From Pseudomonas sp. Irchel 3H7 (GTDB taxonomy: Bacteria; Pseudomonadota; Gammaproteobacteria; Pseudomonadales; Pseudomonadaceae): a stretch of DNA of 64,000 nucleotides. Of this stretch, positions 24,267 through 34,534 are shown piece by piece. The number at the start of each line of letters is the position of its first letter. Within the stretch, counting starts at the first letter, position 1. The position numbers were made by a program, and so were the translations under genes. The notes under the pieces were generated by a model, which searched no databases, was not told where the DNA came from, and saw nothing but the letters and a program-made list of their open reading frames with translations. The stretch lies in NCBI RefSeq assembly GCF_900187605.1, contig NZ_FYEA01000001.1, forward strand, positions 186,001-250,000, read 5' to 3'.

Positions 24267-25340
24267 TCAAGGCGTGATCGCCACCTTCATCACCCCATCG
24301 CGCTGATGCGCGAACAGTTCATACGCGGCTTCGATATCGTCCAGTTTGAAGTGGTGGGTCACCAGCGGCGACAGATCGACACCACCGCTTTGCACCACCG
24401 CCATCAGCCGGCGCATGCGCTCCTTGCCGCCGGGGCACAGGGTGCTGACGATGCTGTAATCGCCCAGCCCCGCCGCGAAGGCATCGTAGGGAATGCGCAG
24501 GTCCGACGCATAAACCCCGAGGCTCGACAAGCGTCCGCCCGGGCGTAACACCCGCAAGGCAGACTCGAACGTGCCCTGGGTGCCCAAGGCTTCGATGGAC
24601 ACATCCACGCCGCGCCCGTCGGTCAACGCCATGATTTGCTCGACCACGTCGCCGTCCTTGAAATTGACCACATGGGTCGCGCCCAACTGCCGCGCGACAC
24701 TCATGCGCTCGGCCACCGCGTCGACACCAATGATCACGCTCGCGCCCTTGAGCCGCGCCCCGGCCACCGCGCACAGGCCGATCGGCCCCAGCGCGAACAC
24801 CGCAACGCTGTCGCCGATACTGACTTCGCCACGTTCGGCGCCGGAGAACCCGGTGGACATGATGTCCGGGCACATCAGCACTCGTTCGTCGCTCAGCCCG
24901 TCGGGAATCGGGCACAGGTTGGCCAAGGCATCGGGCACCAGAACGTACTCCGCCTGACAGCCATCGATGATATTGCCGAATTTCCAGCCGCCGGTGGCGC
25001 GAAAGCCGTGGCGAGTGTCCGGCCCGTCCTGGGAGCCGCAACCGCACAGACAGGCGTAGCTTTGACCGCTGGGGGTGATGGCGCCGGCGATCACTCGCTG
25101 GCCTTCGAAAAATCCGCGCACCTGTGAGCCGAGCTTCTCGATCACGCCCACCGGTTCGTGACCGACGGTCAAGCCTTTGGCCACTGGATACTCGCCGCGC
25201 AGGATATGCACGTCGGTGCCGCAGATCGTCGTGGTGGTGATCCGCACCAGCGCGTCCAGCGGGCCAATCTCGGGGATCGGTTTGTCATCCAGCACGATGC
25301 GATTCTTTTCGACGAATATCGCCGCTTTCATCATGGCCAT
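24267..25340 (-). CDS. Zinc-dependent alcohol dehydrogenase family protein
   Basis: 357 residues, medium-chain dehydrogenase. Catalytic zinc ligands in ICGTDVHI and GHEPVG, and a cysteine cluster CLCGCG near residue 100 for the structural zinc lobe. The cofactor motif is ALGPIGLCAVAGARLKG. Start at 25340 (MAMMKAAIF) has AGGAG eight bases upstream; the frame to 25430 has no such site. A perfect ANR box lies about 80 bases upstream, so it is probably induced at low oxygen, where it could recycle NADH by reducing aldehydes. Exact substrate unknown. Confidence 0.9.
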   Translation of the reverse strand: MAMMKAAIFVEKNRIVLDDKPIPEIGPLDALVRITTTTICGTDVHILRGEYPVAKGLTVGHEPVGVIEKLGSQVRGFFEGQRVIAGAITPSGQSYACLCGCGSQDGPDTRHGFRATGGWKFGNIIDGCQAEYVLVPDALANLCPIPDGLSDERVLMCPDIMSTGFSGAERGEVSIGDSVAVFALGPIGLCAVAGARLKGASVIIGVDAVAERMSVARQLGATHVVNFKDGDVVEQIMALTDGRGVDVSIEALGTQGTFESALRVLRPGGRLSSLGVYASDLRIPYDAFAAGLGDYSIVSTLCPGGKERMRRLMAVVQSGGVDLSPLVTHHFKLDDIEAAYELFAHQRDGVMKVAITP

Positions 25341-25416
25341 GATCAAGACTCCTGTGCAGGTGTTTGCAGTGAGTTCAGCACCTTTCCAAGGCTGCGCCGA
25401 ACTGACCGACACAAGG

Positions 25417-25430
25417 TTGATAACGATCAA
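25417..25430 (-). promoter_or_regulatory. ANR/FNR box
   Basis: TTGATAACGATCAA, an exact match to TTGAT-N4-ATCAA, 77 bases upstream of the alcohol dehydrogenase start. ANR is the oxygen-sensing regulator of Pseudomonas. Confidence 0.75.
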
Positions 25431-25493
25431 TCAATGCAGGATTGCGCATCGCCGATGCCGCACGTCGGACGCAGGCATTATTGGGCCGCGTCA

Positions 25494-25507
25494 TTGACAA
25501 AGATCAA
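25494..25507 (+). promoter_or_regulatory. ANR/FNR box
   Basis: TTGACAAAGATCAA, one mismatch from the consensus, 83 bases upstream of the tandem Usp gene. The spacing matches the site before the Usp gene at 49925. Confidence 0.7.
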
Positions 25508-25589
25508 GCCACGCCCGGCGGCACGGAGCAACATGAACTGACGCCGTTGCGTCTGGCCGGCCAATGCCGCTACCCACAGGAGATTCGTC

Positions 25590-26516
25590 ATGTCCGAGCA
25601 AGCACGTTTCATGCTGGTAGCTTCACCGCTGATGAAACACAGCCCTGCGTTTGATCGGGCCGCGGCCCTGGCCAAGGCATCGGGGGCGGCGCTGCACATC
25701 GTGGCATTCGATTACCTCGAAGGGCTGGCGACCGCCGGATTGGTCAACGAGCAGGCCCTGGAACAGATGCGCCTGGGTTATGTAGAGCGCCACCATCAAT
25801 GGCTAGAGGACCAGGCGCGGCCCATGCGCCACCTCGGCGTGACCGTGACCACGGAAGTGGTGTGGGTCGACAATCCGTTGCATGAAATCCAGATTCACCT
25901 CAAGGAGCAGCCGATGGCCCTGCTGATCAAGGATCTGCAGCACGCCTCGTTCATGTCACGGCTGATGTTCACCCCGCTCGATGTTCATTTGCTGCGCGAA
26001 TGCCGGGTACCGCTGCACTTCGTCAGCCATGTCCAGCACGCCCGGCCCCGGCGGATCGTCGCGGCGATTGATCCGTTTCATCGCGACGAGCAATACGCCG
26101 ACTTCAACGACCGTATCCTGCGCGAGGCCGCGAAACTGGCCAGCCTCTGCGATGCCGAACTGGATGTGGTCTATGCCTACGACCTGTCATCAATCAGCGC
26201 CGACGAGTTCGGCTTTGGCAACGCCTCGACGTTTTTCACCGAGGGCAAGGCGAAAACGCTGTTCGATGCGCAAGGCGATGCATTCCGCGAACTGGCCGAG
26301 CGCAACGGCATTGCGCCGGAACGCCAGCACATGATCATGGGCAATCCGGCCAACGTGCTGTGCAGCTACGCCGATGCCTATGACATCGATGTGATCGTCA
26401 TGGGCCGTATCGGCCATCGCGGCCTGGGTCGGTTGATCGGTAGCACGGTGGAACAGCTGTTGTACAAAATGCCCTGCAGCGCCTGGGTGGTGTCGCCGCA
26501 AGTACTGGTCGACTGA
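25590..26516 (+). CDS. Tandem universal stress protein
   Basis: 308 residues, two Usp domains (about 1-150 and 153-305). The C-terminal one has the ATP-binding signature MGRIGHRGLGRLIGSTVEQL; the N-terminal one lacks it. In P. aeruginosa, Usp proteins under ANR help survival during anaerobic energy starvation, and the ANR box here supports the same role. GGAG precedes the ATG. Divergent from the alcohol dehydrogenase. Confidence 0.9.
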   Translation: MSEQARFMLVASPLMKHSPAFDRAAALAKASGAALHIVAFDYLEGLATAGLVNEQALEQMRLGYVERHHQWLEDQARPMRHLGVTVTTEVVWVDNPLHEIQIHLKEQPMALLIKDLQHASFMSRLMFTPLDVHLLRECRVPLHFVSHVQHARPRRIVAAIDPFHRDEQYADFNDRILREAAKLASLCDAELDVVYAYDLSSISADEFGFGNASTFFTEGKAKTLFDAQGDAFRELAERNGIAPERQHMIMGNPANVLCSYADAYDIDVIVMGRIGHRGLGRLIGSTVEQLLYKMPCSAWVVSPQVLVD

Positions 26517-26521
26517 ACGCA

Positions 26522-26543
26522 GCCGTCCCTCTCGAGGGACGGC
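26522..26543. terminator. Bidirectional terminator hairpin
   Basis: Perfect palindrome GCCGTCCCTC-TC-GAGGGACGGC between the convergent Usp and arsH genes. Confidence 0.75.
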
Positions 26544-26544
26544 C

Positions 26545-27240
26545 TCAGATCGAACGCTGGTTGACCCGCGCCATCAGTTGCTCGGCGCTTTCCTTGCGCT
26601 CGGAATAGCGGTCGACCAGATGCGCCTGTTGATCGCGCAGCAGCACGGTGAACTTCACCAGCTCTTCCATCACATCGACCACACGATCGTAGAACGGCGA
26701 CGCTTTCATTCGCCCGGTGTCGTCAAATTCCATGTAGGCCTTCGGCACCGAGGATTGGTTGGGGATGGTGAACATGCGCATCCAGCGGCCCAACACGCGC
26801 AACTGGTTGACCACGTTGAACGACTGCGAACCGCCGCAGACCTGCATCACGGCGAGGGTCTTGCCTTGGGTCGGGCGTACCGCGCCGAGTTCCAGCGGGA
26901 CCCAGTCGATCTGTGCCTTGAACACGGCAGACATTGCGCCGTGCCGTTCTGGTGAGCACCAGACCTGGCCTTCCGACCACAGCACCAGCTCGCGCAGTTC
27001 CTGCACCTTGGGATGGTCGACCGGAGCGTCGTCGGGCAGTGGCAGACCGGACGGGTTGAAGATGCGCGTTTCGGCGCCGAAGTGTTCGAGCAGGCGCGCG
27101 GCCTCCTCTACCAGCAAACGGCTGAACGAGCGTTCGCGGGTCGAGCCGTAGAGCAGCAGGATCCGCGGTTTGTGCGCGCCCGCCTGCGACGGTTTGGCGT
27201 TATCGAACAGATTGAGATCGAGGTTGGGCAGTTCGGACAT
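26545..27240 (-). CDS. arsH: Arsenical resistance flavoprotein ArsH
   Basis: 231 residues. NADPH-dependent FMN reductase fold: [15 protein letters not shown] near 33-47 binds the FMN phosphate, and [20 protein letters not shown] is a family hallmark. ArsH oxidises trivalent organoarsenicals and lowers oxidative stress. Last gene of arsR-arsB-arsC-arsH, nine bases after arsC. Length is usual for the family. Confidence 0.95.
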   Translation of the reverse strand: MSELPNLDLNLFDNAKPSQAGAHKPRILLLYGSTRERSFSRLLVEEAARLLEHFGAETRIFNPSGLPLPDDAPVDHPKVQELRELVLWSEGQVWCSPERHGAMSAVFKAQIDWVPLELGAVRPTQGKTLAVMQVCGGSQSFNVVNQLRVLGRWMRMFTIPNQSSVPKAYMEFDDTGRMKASPFYDRVVDVMEELVKFTVLLRDQQAHLVDRYSERKESAEQLMARVNQRSI

Positions 27241-27249
27241 AAATCCTCC

Positions 27250-27720
27250 TTAAAGCGCGCCGATGCGGTCGAGCTCAGCCTTGAGTTGATCGCGGCTGAG
27301 CGAGTGGAAAGGCAGATCGAGGAAGGCCTGACAGCGTTGGCCGATGCGCATAAGGGTGGCGTGAAAAGCCGCGTCGACAGTGGCTTCGTCGCCCTTCACT
27401 TCGGACGGATCTTCCAGCCCCCAGTGGGATTTCAGCGCCGGGCCGAAATACACCGGGCAAGTCTCGCCAGCGGCTTTGTCGCACACGGTGATGACGATGT
27501 CCGGCGGGTTGCTTTCAAAAGCGTCGTTGCCTTTGCTGTGCAAACCATCAATGGCGATGCCGGCCTGTTGCAGCGTCGACAGGCTGCGCGGCAAGACCTG
27601 ACCTTTGGGAAAACTGCCGGCACTCACCGCTTCGAATCCCGCTGGTGCCAGATGATTGAACATGGCTTCAGAGAGGATGCTGCGGCAGCTGTTGGCCGTG
27701 CACATGAACAGAACTCGCAT
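27250..27720 (-). CDS. arsC: Arsenate reductase ArsC (low-molecular-weight phosphatase type)
   Basis: 156 residues. P-loop CTANSCRS (Cys7 to Arg13) and the redox pair in VCDKAAGETC near 80-87. The enzyme reduces arsenate to arsenite in the cytoplasm, with thioredoxin or glutaredoxin restoring the cysteines; arsenite is then expelled by ArsB. Located between arsB (28 bases) and arsH (9 bases) on the same strand. Confidence 0.95.
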   Translation of the reverse strand: MRVLFMCTANSCRSILSEAMFNHLAPAGFEAVSAGSFPKGQVLPRSLSTLQQAGIAIDGLHSKGNDAFESNPPDIVITVCDKAAGETCPVYFGPALKSHWGLEDPSEVKGDEATVDAAFHATLMRIGQRCQAFLDLPFHSLSRDQLKAELDRIGAL

Positions 27721-27748
27721 GGATTGCTCCTACCGCCTTTGGCGGACA

Positions 27749-29032
27749 TCAAAGGCTCAGGCGCAGTGCCAGGGCCGAAAGAGTGATCAACAGAACCGGA
27801 AGGGTCAGCAGAATGCCGACCTTGAAGTAGTAGCCCCAGGTGATGCGCAGACCTTTGCGTTCCAGCACATGCAGCCAGAGCAACGTGGCGAGGCTACCGA
27901 TGGGGGTGATTTTCGGGCCGAGGTCGCAGCCAATGATGTTGGCGTAGATCATCGCTTCGCGAACGAGCCCTTGGGCGTCGCTGGCCTGGATCGACAACGC
28001 ACCGATCAGCACGCTGGGCATGTTGTTCATCACCGATGACAACAGCGCGGACAGCAGGCCAGTGCCGAGGGTGGCACTCCATAAACCTTGCTCGGCCAAG
28101 CGGTCGAGGACGACGGCCAGCAGGTCAGTCAACCCGGCATTCTTCAGGCCATACACCACCAGGTACATGCCCAGCGAGAACACCACGATCTGCCACGGCG
28201 CATCACGCAAAACCCGTCGGGTAGCGATCTTGTGGCCCTTGGCAGCGACCGCAAAAAGGATCGCCGCACACACTGCCGCAACGGCACTGACAGGAATCCC
28301 CAGCGGTTCCAGTGCGAACAGTCCGACCAGCAATATCAGCAGTGTCCAGCCGCCGACCACGAAGGTGGCGTGGTCGCGAATCGCTGCTTTGGGTTCCTGA
28401 AGCGCCTCAACCGGGTAGCGCTGTGGCACATCGCGCCGGAAGTACACAAACAGCACCAGCAGCGTCGCCGCGACACTGACCAGACTCACCGGCACCATCA
28501 CCGATGCGTATTCGGCAAAGCCCAAGCCGAAGTAGTCGGCGGAGACGATGTTGACCAGATTTGATACCACCAGCGGCAGGCTGGCCGTGTCGGCAATAAA
28601 CCCGGCGGCCATGACGAATGCCAACGTCGCCGCCGGTGAAAAGCGCAGCGCCAGCAACATCGACATGACAATGGGCGTAAGGATCAGCGCCGCACCGTCG
28701 TTGGCGAACACCGCCGCCACCGCCGCGCCGAGCAACACGCAGAACGCGAACAATCGATAACCACTGCCCTTTGCCCATCGTGCAACGTGGAGTGCCGCCC
28801 ACTCAAAGAAGCCGGCTTCATCCAGCAGCAGACTGATGATGATCACCGCGATAAACGTGGCGGTGGCGTTCCAGACGATGGCCCACACCGTGGGAATGTC
28901 CTGCAGCGAAACGGCACCGACGGCCAGGGCGATCACGGCGCCGAACGTGGCGCTCCAACCGACGCCTAATCCTTTGGGCTGCCAGATGACGAGTACGAGG
29001 GTGAAGACGAAAACAGCGAAAGCCAGCAACAT
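27749..29032 (-). CDS. arsB: Arsenite efflux transporter ArsB
   Basis: 427 residues, strongly hydrophobic with about twelve membrane helices; motifs typical of ArsB include [16 protein letters not shown] and [13 protein letters not shown]. It extrudes arsenite or antimonite using the proton-motive force. Start chosen at 29032 ([10 protein letters not shown]); the longer frame reaches into arsR. 23 bases after arsR. Confidence 0.95.
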   Translation of the reverse strand: MLLAFAVFVFTLVLVIWQPKGLGVGWSATFGAVIALAVGAVSLQDIPTVWAIVWNATATFIAVIIISLLLDEAGFFEWAALHVARWAKGSGYRLFAFCVLLGAAVAAVFANDGAALILTPIVMSMLLALRFSPAATLAFVMAAGFIADTASLPLVVSNLVNIVSADYFGLGFAEYASVMVPVSLVSVAATLLVLFVYFRRDVPQRYPVEALQEPKAAIRDHATFVVGGWTLLILLVGLFALEPLGIPVSAVAAVCAAILFAVAAKGHKIATRRVLRDAPWQIVVFSLGMYLVVYGLKNAGLTDLLAVVLDRLAEQGLWSATLGTGLLSALLSSVMNNMPSVLIGALSIQASDAQGLVREAMIYANIIGCDLGPKITPIGSLATLLWLHVLERKGLRITWGYYFKVGILLTLPVLLITLSALALRLSL

Positions 29033-29055
29033 TTCAGAACTCTCTAAATCCGGAT

Positions 29056-29403
29056 TCAGCAGCAGGCGGCTTCGCGCACCGGACGCCCGTCCATGTTCTG
29101 CAGGCGGGCGACGTTGTCCTTTAGCCAATCAGCATTGGCCAGGGACGTCACTTGCAGGATTTCGCGCACCCACGCTGGCAGATCCGGGTTGAGACGGTAA
29201 TAGACCCACTGGCCCTGACGGCGATCAAGCAACAAGCCATTACTGCGCAGTTGCGCGAGGTGACGGCTGATTTTCGGTTGGCTGTCGTCGAGCGCACACA
29301 TCAGCTCGCAAACGCAGAGTTCACCTTGATCGGAAATGAGCAGCATGGCGCGGACGCGGGTTTCGTCAGCGAGGCTCTTGAAGACTTCGGTGGGAGTGAT
29401 CAT
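29056..29403 (-). CDS. arsR: Arsenic-responsive repressor ArsR
   Basis: 115 residues, winged helix. The metalloid site is ELCVCELM in the recognition helix region, and [19 protein letters not shown] is the DNA-reading helix-turn-helix. A Cys pair ends the protein (AACC). It represses the ars operon until arsenite or antimonite binds. First gene of arsRBCH; a palindromic operator region lies just upstream. Confidence 0.95.
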   Translation of the reverse strand: MITPTEVFKSLADETRVRAMLLISDQGELCVCELMCALDDSQPKISRHLAQLRSNGLLLDRRQGQWVYYRLNPDLPAWVREILQVTSLANADWLKDNVARLQNMDGRPVREAACC

Positions 29404-29417
29404 GGGACGGGCTCATC

Positions 29418-29453
29418 ACATACGGAAATCCGAATATACGGATATCCATATAT
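29418..29453 (-). promoter_or_regulatory. ars operator/promoter region
   Basis: AT-rich stretch with ATACGGAAATCCG and ATACGGATATCCATATAT, two partly palindromic and directly repeated units, starting 15 bases upstream of arsR. Its position and symmetry fit an ArsR operator. Confidence 0.6.
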
Positions 29454-29456
29454 AAA

Positions 29457-29927
29457 TCAACCCGGCAAATGCCATCGACCAAAGAACCCTGTGGGAGCAC
29501 CTGTCGTCACCAGCGTTTTCAACAGCGAATGACGACTCCACGGGCCGCAGTACTCAGGCACATGCGCGATCAATCTATATCCGCAGCGGATGTACCACCG
29601 GGCGACGTTGTCATCCAGCGTTTCGATCAAGGCATCCACGCACGCCCTTTCAACGGCCAGCGCCTCAAGCTTGTGCAACGCCTCAGTACCCAGCCCGGTT
29701 CCGCGCCATTGCGCGTCGATCCACAGGTAATTGACAAACAGACGCCGGAATTCGGTTCTGCCGGTAGCGCCGCCGATCAGTGTTCCCTCCTCCATCAGCG
29801 CACAGGCGATGGCTTCAGCTTGTCCGCCGCGAGCCTCAGACAAGGTTCGGCCATGCTGTAAGACGCCGTCACTGATGGCCTTCAAGGTGTCCGCATTGAT
29901 GTCGCGAACGCTAAGCCATTCCCTCAT
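29457..29927 (-). CDS. GNAT family N-acetyltransferase
   Basis: 156 residues. Acetyl-CoA motif LWIDAQWRGTGLGTEALHKLE near 68-88 and C-terminal IRCGYRLIAHVPEYCGP. Ends right at the ars operator, on the same strand as arsR, so weak read-through is possible, but arsenic relevance is unproven. Substrate unknown. Confidence 0.85.
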   Translation of the reverse strand: MREWLSVRDINADTLKAISDGVLQHGRTLSEARGGQAEAIACALMEEGTLIGGATGRTEFRRLFVNYLWIDAQWRGTGLGTEALHKLEALAVERACVDALIETLDDNVARWYIRCGYRLIAHVPEYCGPWSRHSLLKTLVTTGAPTGFFGRWHLPG

Positions 29928-30001
29928 TGCTGCTCTCCATTGCCAAAGGCCTTGGTGCTACTCAAGCAAAAGCGGCGCCAACAGCAGCACAGCAAAAAGG
30001 A

Positions 30002-30907
30002 TTAACGGCTGCCGGCCTGCGATCTGCCCAGCAGCAAGCCCTGCTCCGCCTCACACAACCCCACCACATAATCCCAGACCACCCGCAGCCGCACCGACTT
30101 GTGCAACTCGCGCCGCGTACTGATCCAGTAACTACGCTCGATGCTCTCATCCGGCAGCAACGGCACCAGATCGGGATCCGATTCGGCCATGTAGCAAGGC
30201 AACACCGCAATGCCCAATCCCGACCGCGCCGCTTCCTGCTGCGCAATGACACTGGTGCTGTGAAACACAACCCGAGGGCTGCGGCAGAAACTGTTGAGAA
30301 ACATCAATTCCTGGCTGAACAGCAAATCATCGACATAACCAATCCACGCATGCCGCCCAAGGTCTTCGCGGCTTTGCAGTGGCGGCGCCTTATCGAGATA
30401 GCGTTGGCTGGCGTACAACGCGAGTCGATAGTCCGTGAGTTTGCGCGTAACCAGCATGTCCGCCGCCGGGCGCTCCAGATGAATACTGATTTCCGCTTCA
30501 CGGTTAAGGATGCTGACGAAGCGCGGCACGGCGACCAGTTCCACTTCCAATCCCGGATAGCGTTCGAACAAGCCGATCATGCGGCTGGCGAGAAACTTGA
30601 TGCCCAGCCCTTCCGTCACCCCCACACGAATCTTGCCCAACGGCGCGGTGGATTGGGTGATCTCTTCCTGCGCCAGCAGCGCGACGTTTTCCATCGCTTC
30701 AGCGTGTTTAAGCAACGCCTCCCCCGCCGGGGTCATTTCGTAGCCTTGGGCGTGCTGGACGAACAGCGCGGTGCCGAGGCTTTTCTCGATGGCTTCGATG
30801 TGGCGGGCGACGGTGGCGTGGGTGGTGTTGAGGCGGCGGGCGGCGGTGAGCAGGCGGCCGCTGCGTTGCAGCTCGAGAAAAAACCGCAGGTCGTTCCAGT
30901 CGAACAT
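30002..30907 (-). CDS. LysR-family transcriptional regulator
   Basis: 301 residues. N-terminal winged HTH (WNDLRFFLELQRSGRLLTAA and ATVARHIEAIEKSLGTALF), then a periplasmic-binding-like effector domain. Start at 30907 (MFDWNDL). It is divergent from the GMC oxidoreductase gene with a 133-base gap, the usual layout for a LysR regulator and its target. The effector is unknown. Confidence 0.9.
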   Translation of the reverse strand: MFDWNDLRFFLELQRSGRLLTAARRLNTTHATVARHIEAIEKSLGTALFVQHAQGYEMTPAGEALLKHAEAMENVALLAQEEITQSTAPLGKIRVGVTEGLGIKFLASRMIGLFERYPGLEVELVAVPRFVSILNREAEISIHLERPAADMLVTRKLTDYRLALYASQRYLDKAPPLQSREDLGRHAWIGYVDDLLFSQELMFLNSFCRSPRVVFHSTSVIAQQEAARSGLGIAVLPCYMAESDPDLVPLLPDESIERSYWISTRRELHKSVRLRVVWDYVVGLCEAEQGLLLGRSQAGSR

Positions 30908-31040
30908 GGCGTGTCCTTGTCGGCTATGGTCTATGCAGGCTGTTTGAAAACGCACAGCGGCTGCGCAAAAACTAACATTCTTTTAACGAAAGCTAACAAC
31001 TAGAGTGTCCGACAATAAAAACAAAAAGCGAGGTCAGGGA

Positions 31041-32687
31041 ATGCAGACTTCCCTCGATGAATACGACTACATCGTGGTCGGCGCCGGCCCTGCCGGGTGC
31101 TTGCTGGCCAATCGACTGTCGGCAGATGCGCAGCAGCGCGTGCTGTTGCTCGAAGCCGGCGGGCGCGACAACTATGCGTGGATTCACATTCCTGTCGGTT
31201 ACCTGTTCTGCATCGGTAACCCGCGCACCGATTGGTGCTTCAAGACCGAAGAACAACCGGGCCTCAACGGCCGCGCGCTGAGCTATCCGCGCGGCAAAGT
31301 GCTCGGTGGTTGTTCGTCCATCAACGGCATGATCTACATGCGTGGCCAGGCCAACGATTACGATGGCTGGGCGGCCGAAGGCAATCCGGGCTGGGCCTGG
31401 AACGACGTGCTGCCGCTGTTCAAACAAAGCGAAAACCATTTTGCCGGCGCGGCTGAATTCCACGGCGCCAAGGGTGAATGGCGGGTCGAACAACAGCGGC
31501 TGTCATGGCCGATTCTGGATGCCTTTCGCAGTGCCGCCGAGCAAAGCGGCATCGCCAGCATCGATGACTTCAATCAGGGCGACAACGAGGGTTGCGGCTA
31601 CTTTCAGGTCAATCAGAAATCCGGCGTGCGCTGGAACGCGGCGAAGGCATTTTTGAAACCGGTGCGTGATCGGACCAATCTGACGGTGCTGACCGGGGTT
31701 GAGGTTGACCGGGTGTTGCTGGAGGACGGTCGCGCCTCGAAAGTCAGTGCGCGCCACGAAGGCCAGATCAAACAGTTCAAGGCGCGCAGAGAGATTGTCC
31801 TGTGCGCCGGCGCGGTCGGATCACCAAGCATTTTGCAGCGCTCCGGGATTGGTCCTCGGCCATTGCTCGAACGCTTGGGCATCGGCGTGATTCATGAGTT
31901 GCCCGGCGTTGGTGGCAACCTGCAGGATCACCTGCAATTGCGCCTGATCTACAAACTGGAAAACGCCCGCACGCTGAACCAGATCGCTGGCAGCGTGTGG
32001 GGCAAGATGGGCATGGGCCTGCGTTATCTGTATGACCGCAGCGGGCCGCTGTCGATGGCGCCGAGTCAGTTGGGCGCGTTTGCGCGTTCGGGGCCGGAGC
32101 AGACCTCGGCGAATCTTGAGTACCACGTGCAGCCACTGTCGCTGGAGCGTTTTGGCGAACCGTTGCACAGCTTTCCCGCCTTCACCGCCTCAGTTTGCGA
32201 CTTGCGTCCGCAGAGTCGGGGACGCATCGACATTCGTTCGGCGGATCCACAGGAAGCGCCGCTGATCCAGCCCAACTATCTCAGCCATCCTGAAGATTTG
32301 CGCGTGGCAGCGGATGCGATTCGCCTGACCCGGCGCATCGTCAGTGCCCCTGCCCTGCAAGCGTTCAAACCGGTCGAGTATCTGCCCGGCGCCAACCTGC
32401 AAAGTGAAGAGGAACTGCAGGAAGCGGCGGCGAAGATCGGTACGACGATTTTCCATCCGGTCGGCACCTGTCGCATGGGCAATGACGGTGATGCAGTGGT
32501 CGATGCGCAACTGCGCGTCCACGGCGTGCCCGGGTTGCGCATTGCCGATGCGTCGATCATGCCGCGCATTACCTCGGGCAACACCTGTTCGCCTACGCTG
32601 ATGATTGCCGAGAAAGCCGCACAACTGATCCTCAACCCCAACACCAGGAGCAGCACCCCGAAATTGGAGCTGGCCCAAACTCTGTAG
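31041..32687 (+). CDS. GMC-family oxidoreductase (choline dehydrogenase-like)
   Basis: 548 residues. FAD motif [16 protein letters not shown] near 11-26, GMC signatures [14 protein letters not shown] and [13 protein letters not shown], and the catalytic His region [11 protein letters not shown] followed by [18 protein letters not shown] enzymes oxidise alcohols at the membrane or in the cytosol. No signal peptide. Start at 31041 has AGGTCAGGGA upstream; the GTG at 31005 is less likely. The TAG stop lies in the first bases of a REP element. A metabolite/proton symporter follows, suggesting uptake and oxidation of one substrate. Confidence 0.9.
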   Translation: MQTSLDEYDYIVVGAGPAGCLLANRLSADAQQRVLLLEAGGRDNYAWIHIPVGYLFCIGNPRTDWCFKTEEQPGLNGRALSYPRGKVLGGCSSINGMIYMRGQANDYDGWAAEGNPGWAWNDVLPLFKQSENHFAGAAEFHGAKGEWRVEQQRLSWPILDAFRSAAEQSGIASIDDFNQGDNEGCGYFQVNQKSGVRWNAAKAFLKPVRDRTNLTVLTGVEVDRVLLEDGRASKVSARHEGQIKQFKARREIVLCAGAVGSPSILQRSGIGPRPLLERLGIGVIHELPGVGGNLQDHLQLRLIYKLENARTLNQIAGSVWGKMGMGLRYLYDRSGPLSMAPSQLGAFARSGPEQTSANLEYHVQPLSLERFGEPLHSFPAFTASVCDLRPQSRGRIDIRSADPQEAPLIQPNYLSHPEDLRVAADAIRLTRRIVSAPALQAFKPVEYLPGANLQSEEELQEAAAKIGTTIFHPVGTCRMGNDGDAVVDAQLRVHGVPGLRIADASIMPRITSGNTCSPTLMIAEKAAQLILNPNTRSSTPKLELAQTL

Positions 32688-32774
32688 GAGCTGCCGAAGG
32701 CTGCGATCTTTTGACTTTGGATTTTCCAGATCAAAAACAAGATCAAAAGATCGCAGCCTGCGGCAGCTCCTACA
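32683..32774. repeat. REPIN (TGTAGGAGCTGCC class)
   Basis: Inverted pair TGTAGGAGCTGCCGAAGGCT ... and AGCCTGCGGCAGCTCCTACA around a short AT-rich middle. The left end overlaps the GMC stop codon: TAG at 32685-32687 is the TAG of TGTAGG. Confidence 0.9.
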
Positions 32775-32857
32775 AAGAACCGCGTTTAATTCAAGGCATC
32801 ACCCGGACACGCAACACCAGTGGAACAACAAAAACAATCACTGTGAGGGATACCGAT

Positions 32858-34480
32858 ATGTCAGAACACGTTCAGCCGCTGGACGCCGTGCGCAGCGTCG
32901 AGACCAGCCCGGATACACGCAAAGTCATCTTCGCTTCATCACTGGGGACGGTGTTCGAGTGGTATGACTTCTTCCTCTACGGCGCCCTCGCGGCAGTGAT
33001 CAGCAAGCAGTTTTTCGCCGGGGTCAACGACACCACGGCGTTTATCTTTGCGCTGATGGCTTTCGCTGCAGGGTTTATCGTGCGGCCTTTCGGGGCGCTG
33101 GTGTTCGGTCGGTTGGGGGACATGATCGGGCGCAAATACACCTTTCTCGCGACAATCATTCTGATGGGCGTCGCAACGTTCTGCGTCGGTCTGCTGCCGA
33201 CCTACGCCAGCATCGGCATCGCCGCGCCGATCATTCTGGTGGTGCTGCGCATGCTGCAGGGCCTGGCGCTCGGCGGCGAATACGGCGGCGCTGCGACCTA
33301 CGTGGCCGAGCACGCGCCAATCGGCAAACGCGGCTTCCACACCAGTTGGATTCAGTCCACCGCGACCCTCGGCCTGTTGCTGTCGCTGCTGGTGGTGCTC
33401 GGTTGCCGCTATTTCACCGGCGATCAGTTTGAAGTCTGGGGTTGGCGGATTCCGTTCCTGTTGTCGATCGTGCTGCTGGGCATTTCCACCTGGATCCGCC
33501 TGAGCCTGCACGAATCGCCGGCGTACCTGAAAATGAAAGAGGAAGGCAAAACCTCGAAAGCGCCGATCCGCGAATCTTTCGGCAAATGGGAAAATCTCAA
33601 AGTCGTGTTGATCGCCCTGTTCAGCATCAACGCCGGGCAAGCGGTGACCTTCTACGCGGCGCAGTTTTACGTGCTGTTCTTCCTCACCCAGTTCCTGAAA
33701 ATGGACCCGGCAGTGGCCAACACCTTGCTGATCATCAGCGTGGTCATCGGCGCGCCGTTCTTTATCTTTTTCGGCTGGCTGTCGGACAAGGTCGGGCGTA
33801 AACCGGTACTGATGCTCGGCCTGCTGCTGGCCACAGCGCTGTACTTCCCGATCTTCAAATCCCTCGCCCACTACGCCAACCCGGCGATCGATCAGGCCAG
33901 CCGTCAGGCGCCAATTACCGTACTGGCGGATCCGGCAACTTGCACCTTCCAGTTCGATCCGGTGGGCAAAGCCAAATTCGACAGCCCGTGCGACAAGGTC
34001 AAAACCTTCCTGGTCAAGCAAGGGCTGCCCTACTCCAGCGCCGCCGCCCCGGCTGGCAGCGCCGTGCAAGTGAGCGTCGGCGACGTCAAACTCGACGGCT
34101 TCGATGAGGCTGCCCTGCGCGGCGCGATCACCCTCGCCGGCTACCCGCAACAAGCCGATCTGCAGCAGATCAACAAGCCAATGATCGTCGCCCTGATCGT
34201 GGCACTGATCATCATCTCGGCCATGTGCTACGGGCCGCTGGCGGCGCTGATGGTCGAACTGTTCCCGACGCGTATTCGCTACACCTCGATGTCGCTGCCG
34301 TACCACATCGGCAACGGCTGGTTTGGCGGGTTCCTGCCGACGGTGTCGTTCGCGCTGGTGGTGTACACCGGGGATATCTTTTATGGGCTGTGGTACCCGG
34401 TGTTGATTACCGGGGTGAGCCTGGTGGTGGGGATGATCTGTCTGCGTGAGACGAAGAATATCGATCTCGACAAGAACTGA
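32858..34480 (+). CDS. MFS transporter, metabolite:proton symporter family, with inserted domain
   Basis: 540 residues; typical MHS members have about 430-450. The N-terminus has FEWYDFFLYG and GRLGDMIGRKY (MFS motif), with RMLQGLALGGEYGGAATY. Between membrane helices in the second half (about residues 341-438) there is an extra hydrophilic domain with two Cys (TCTFQFD and SPCDKV), expected outside the membrane. The last helices contain LPYHIGNGWFGGFLP. It likely imports a small organic acid or betaine that the GMC enzyme oxidises. Start at 32858 has GTGAGGGA upstream. Confidence 0.88.
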   Translation: MSEHVQPLDAVRSVETSPDTRKVIFASSLGTVFEWYDFFLYGALAAVISKQFFAGVNDTTAFIFALMAFAAGFIVRPFGALVFGRLGDMIGRKYTFLATIILMGVATFCVGLLPTYASIGIAAPIILVVLRMLQGLALGGEYGGAATYVAEHAPIGKRGFHTSWIQSTATLGLLLSLLVVLGCRYFTGDQFEVWGWRIPFLLSIVLLGISTWIRLSLHESPAYLKMKEEGKTSKAPIRESFGKWENLKVVLIALFSINAGQAVTFYAAQFYVLFFLTQFLKMDPAVANTLLIISVVIGAPFFIFFGWLSDKVGRKPVLMLGLLLATALYFPIFKSLAHYANPAIDQASRQAPITVLADPATCTFQFDPVGKAKFDSPCDKVKTFLVKQGLPYSSAAAPAGSAVQVSVGDVKLDGFDEAALRGAITLAGYPQQADLQQINKPMIVALIVALIIISAMCYGPLAALMVELFPTRIRYTSMSLPYHIGNGWFGGFLPTVSFALVVYTGDIFYGLWYPVLITGVSLVVGMICLRETKNIDLDKN

Positions 34481-34502
34481 AACTCAACCAGAAAAATCAA
34501 TC

Positions 34503-34533
34503 GGCGAGGGCTTTTACCCTCGCCGTTTTTTTG
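34503..34533. terminator. Rho-independent terminator
   Basis: GGCGAGGG-CTTTTA-CCCTCGCC followed by GTTTTTTT, just after the transporter gene and before the convergent DUF427 gene. Confidence 0.9.
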
Positions 34534-34534
34534 C

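Noticed and set aside
32939..34306. 455-codon frame antisense to the MHS transporter
   Set aside because: Shadow of the transporter; composition (Arg/Gln/His-rich) is typical of antisense frames in GC-rich genomes.
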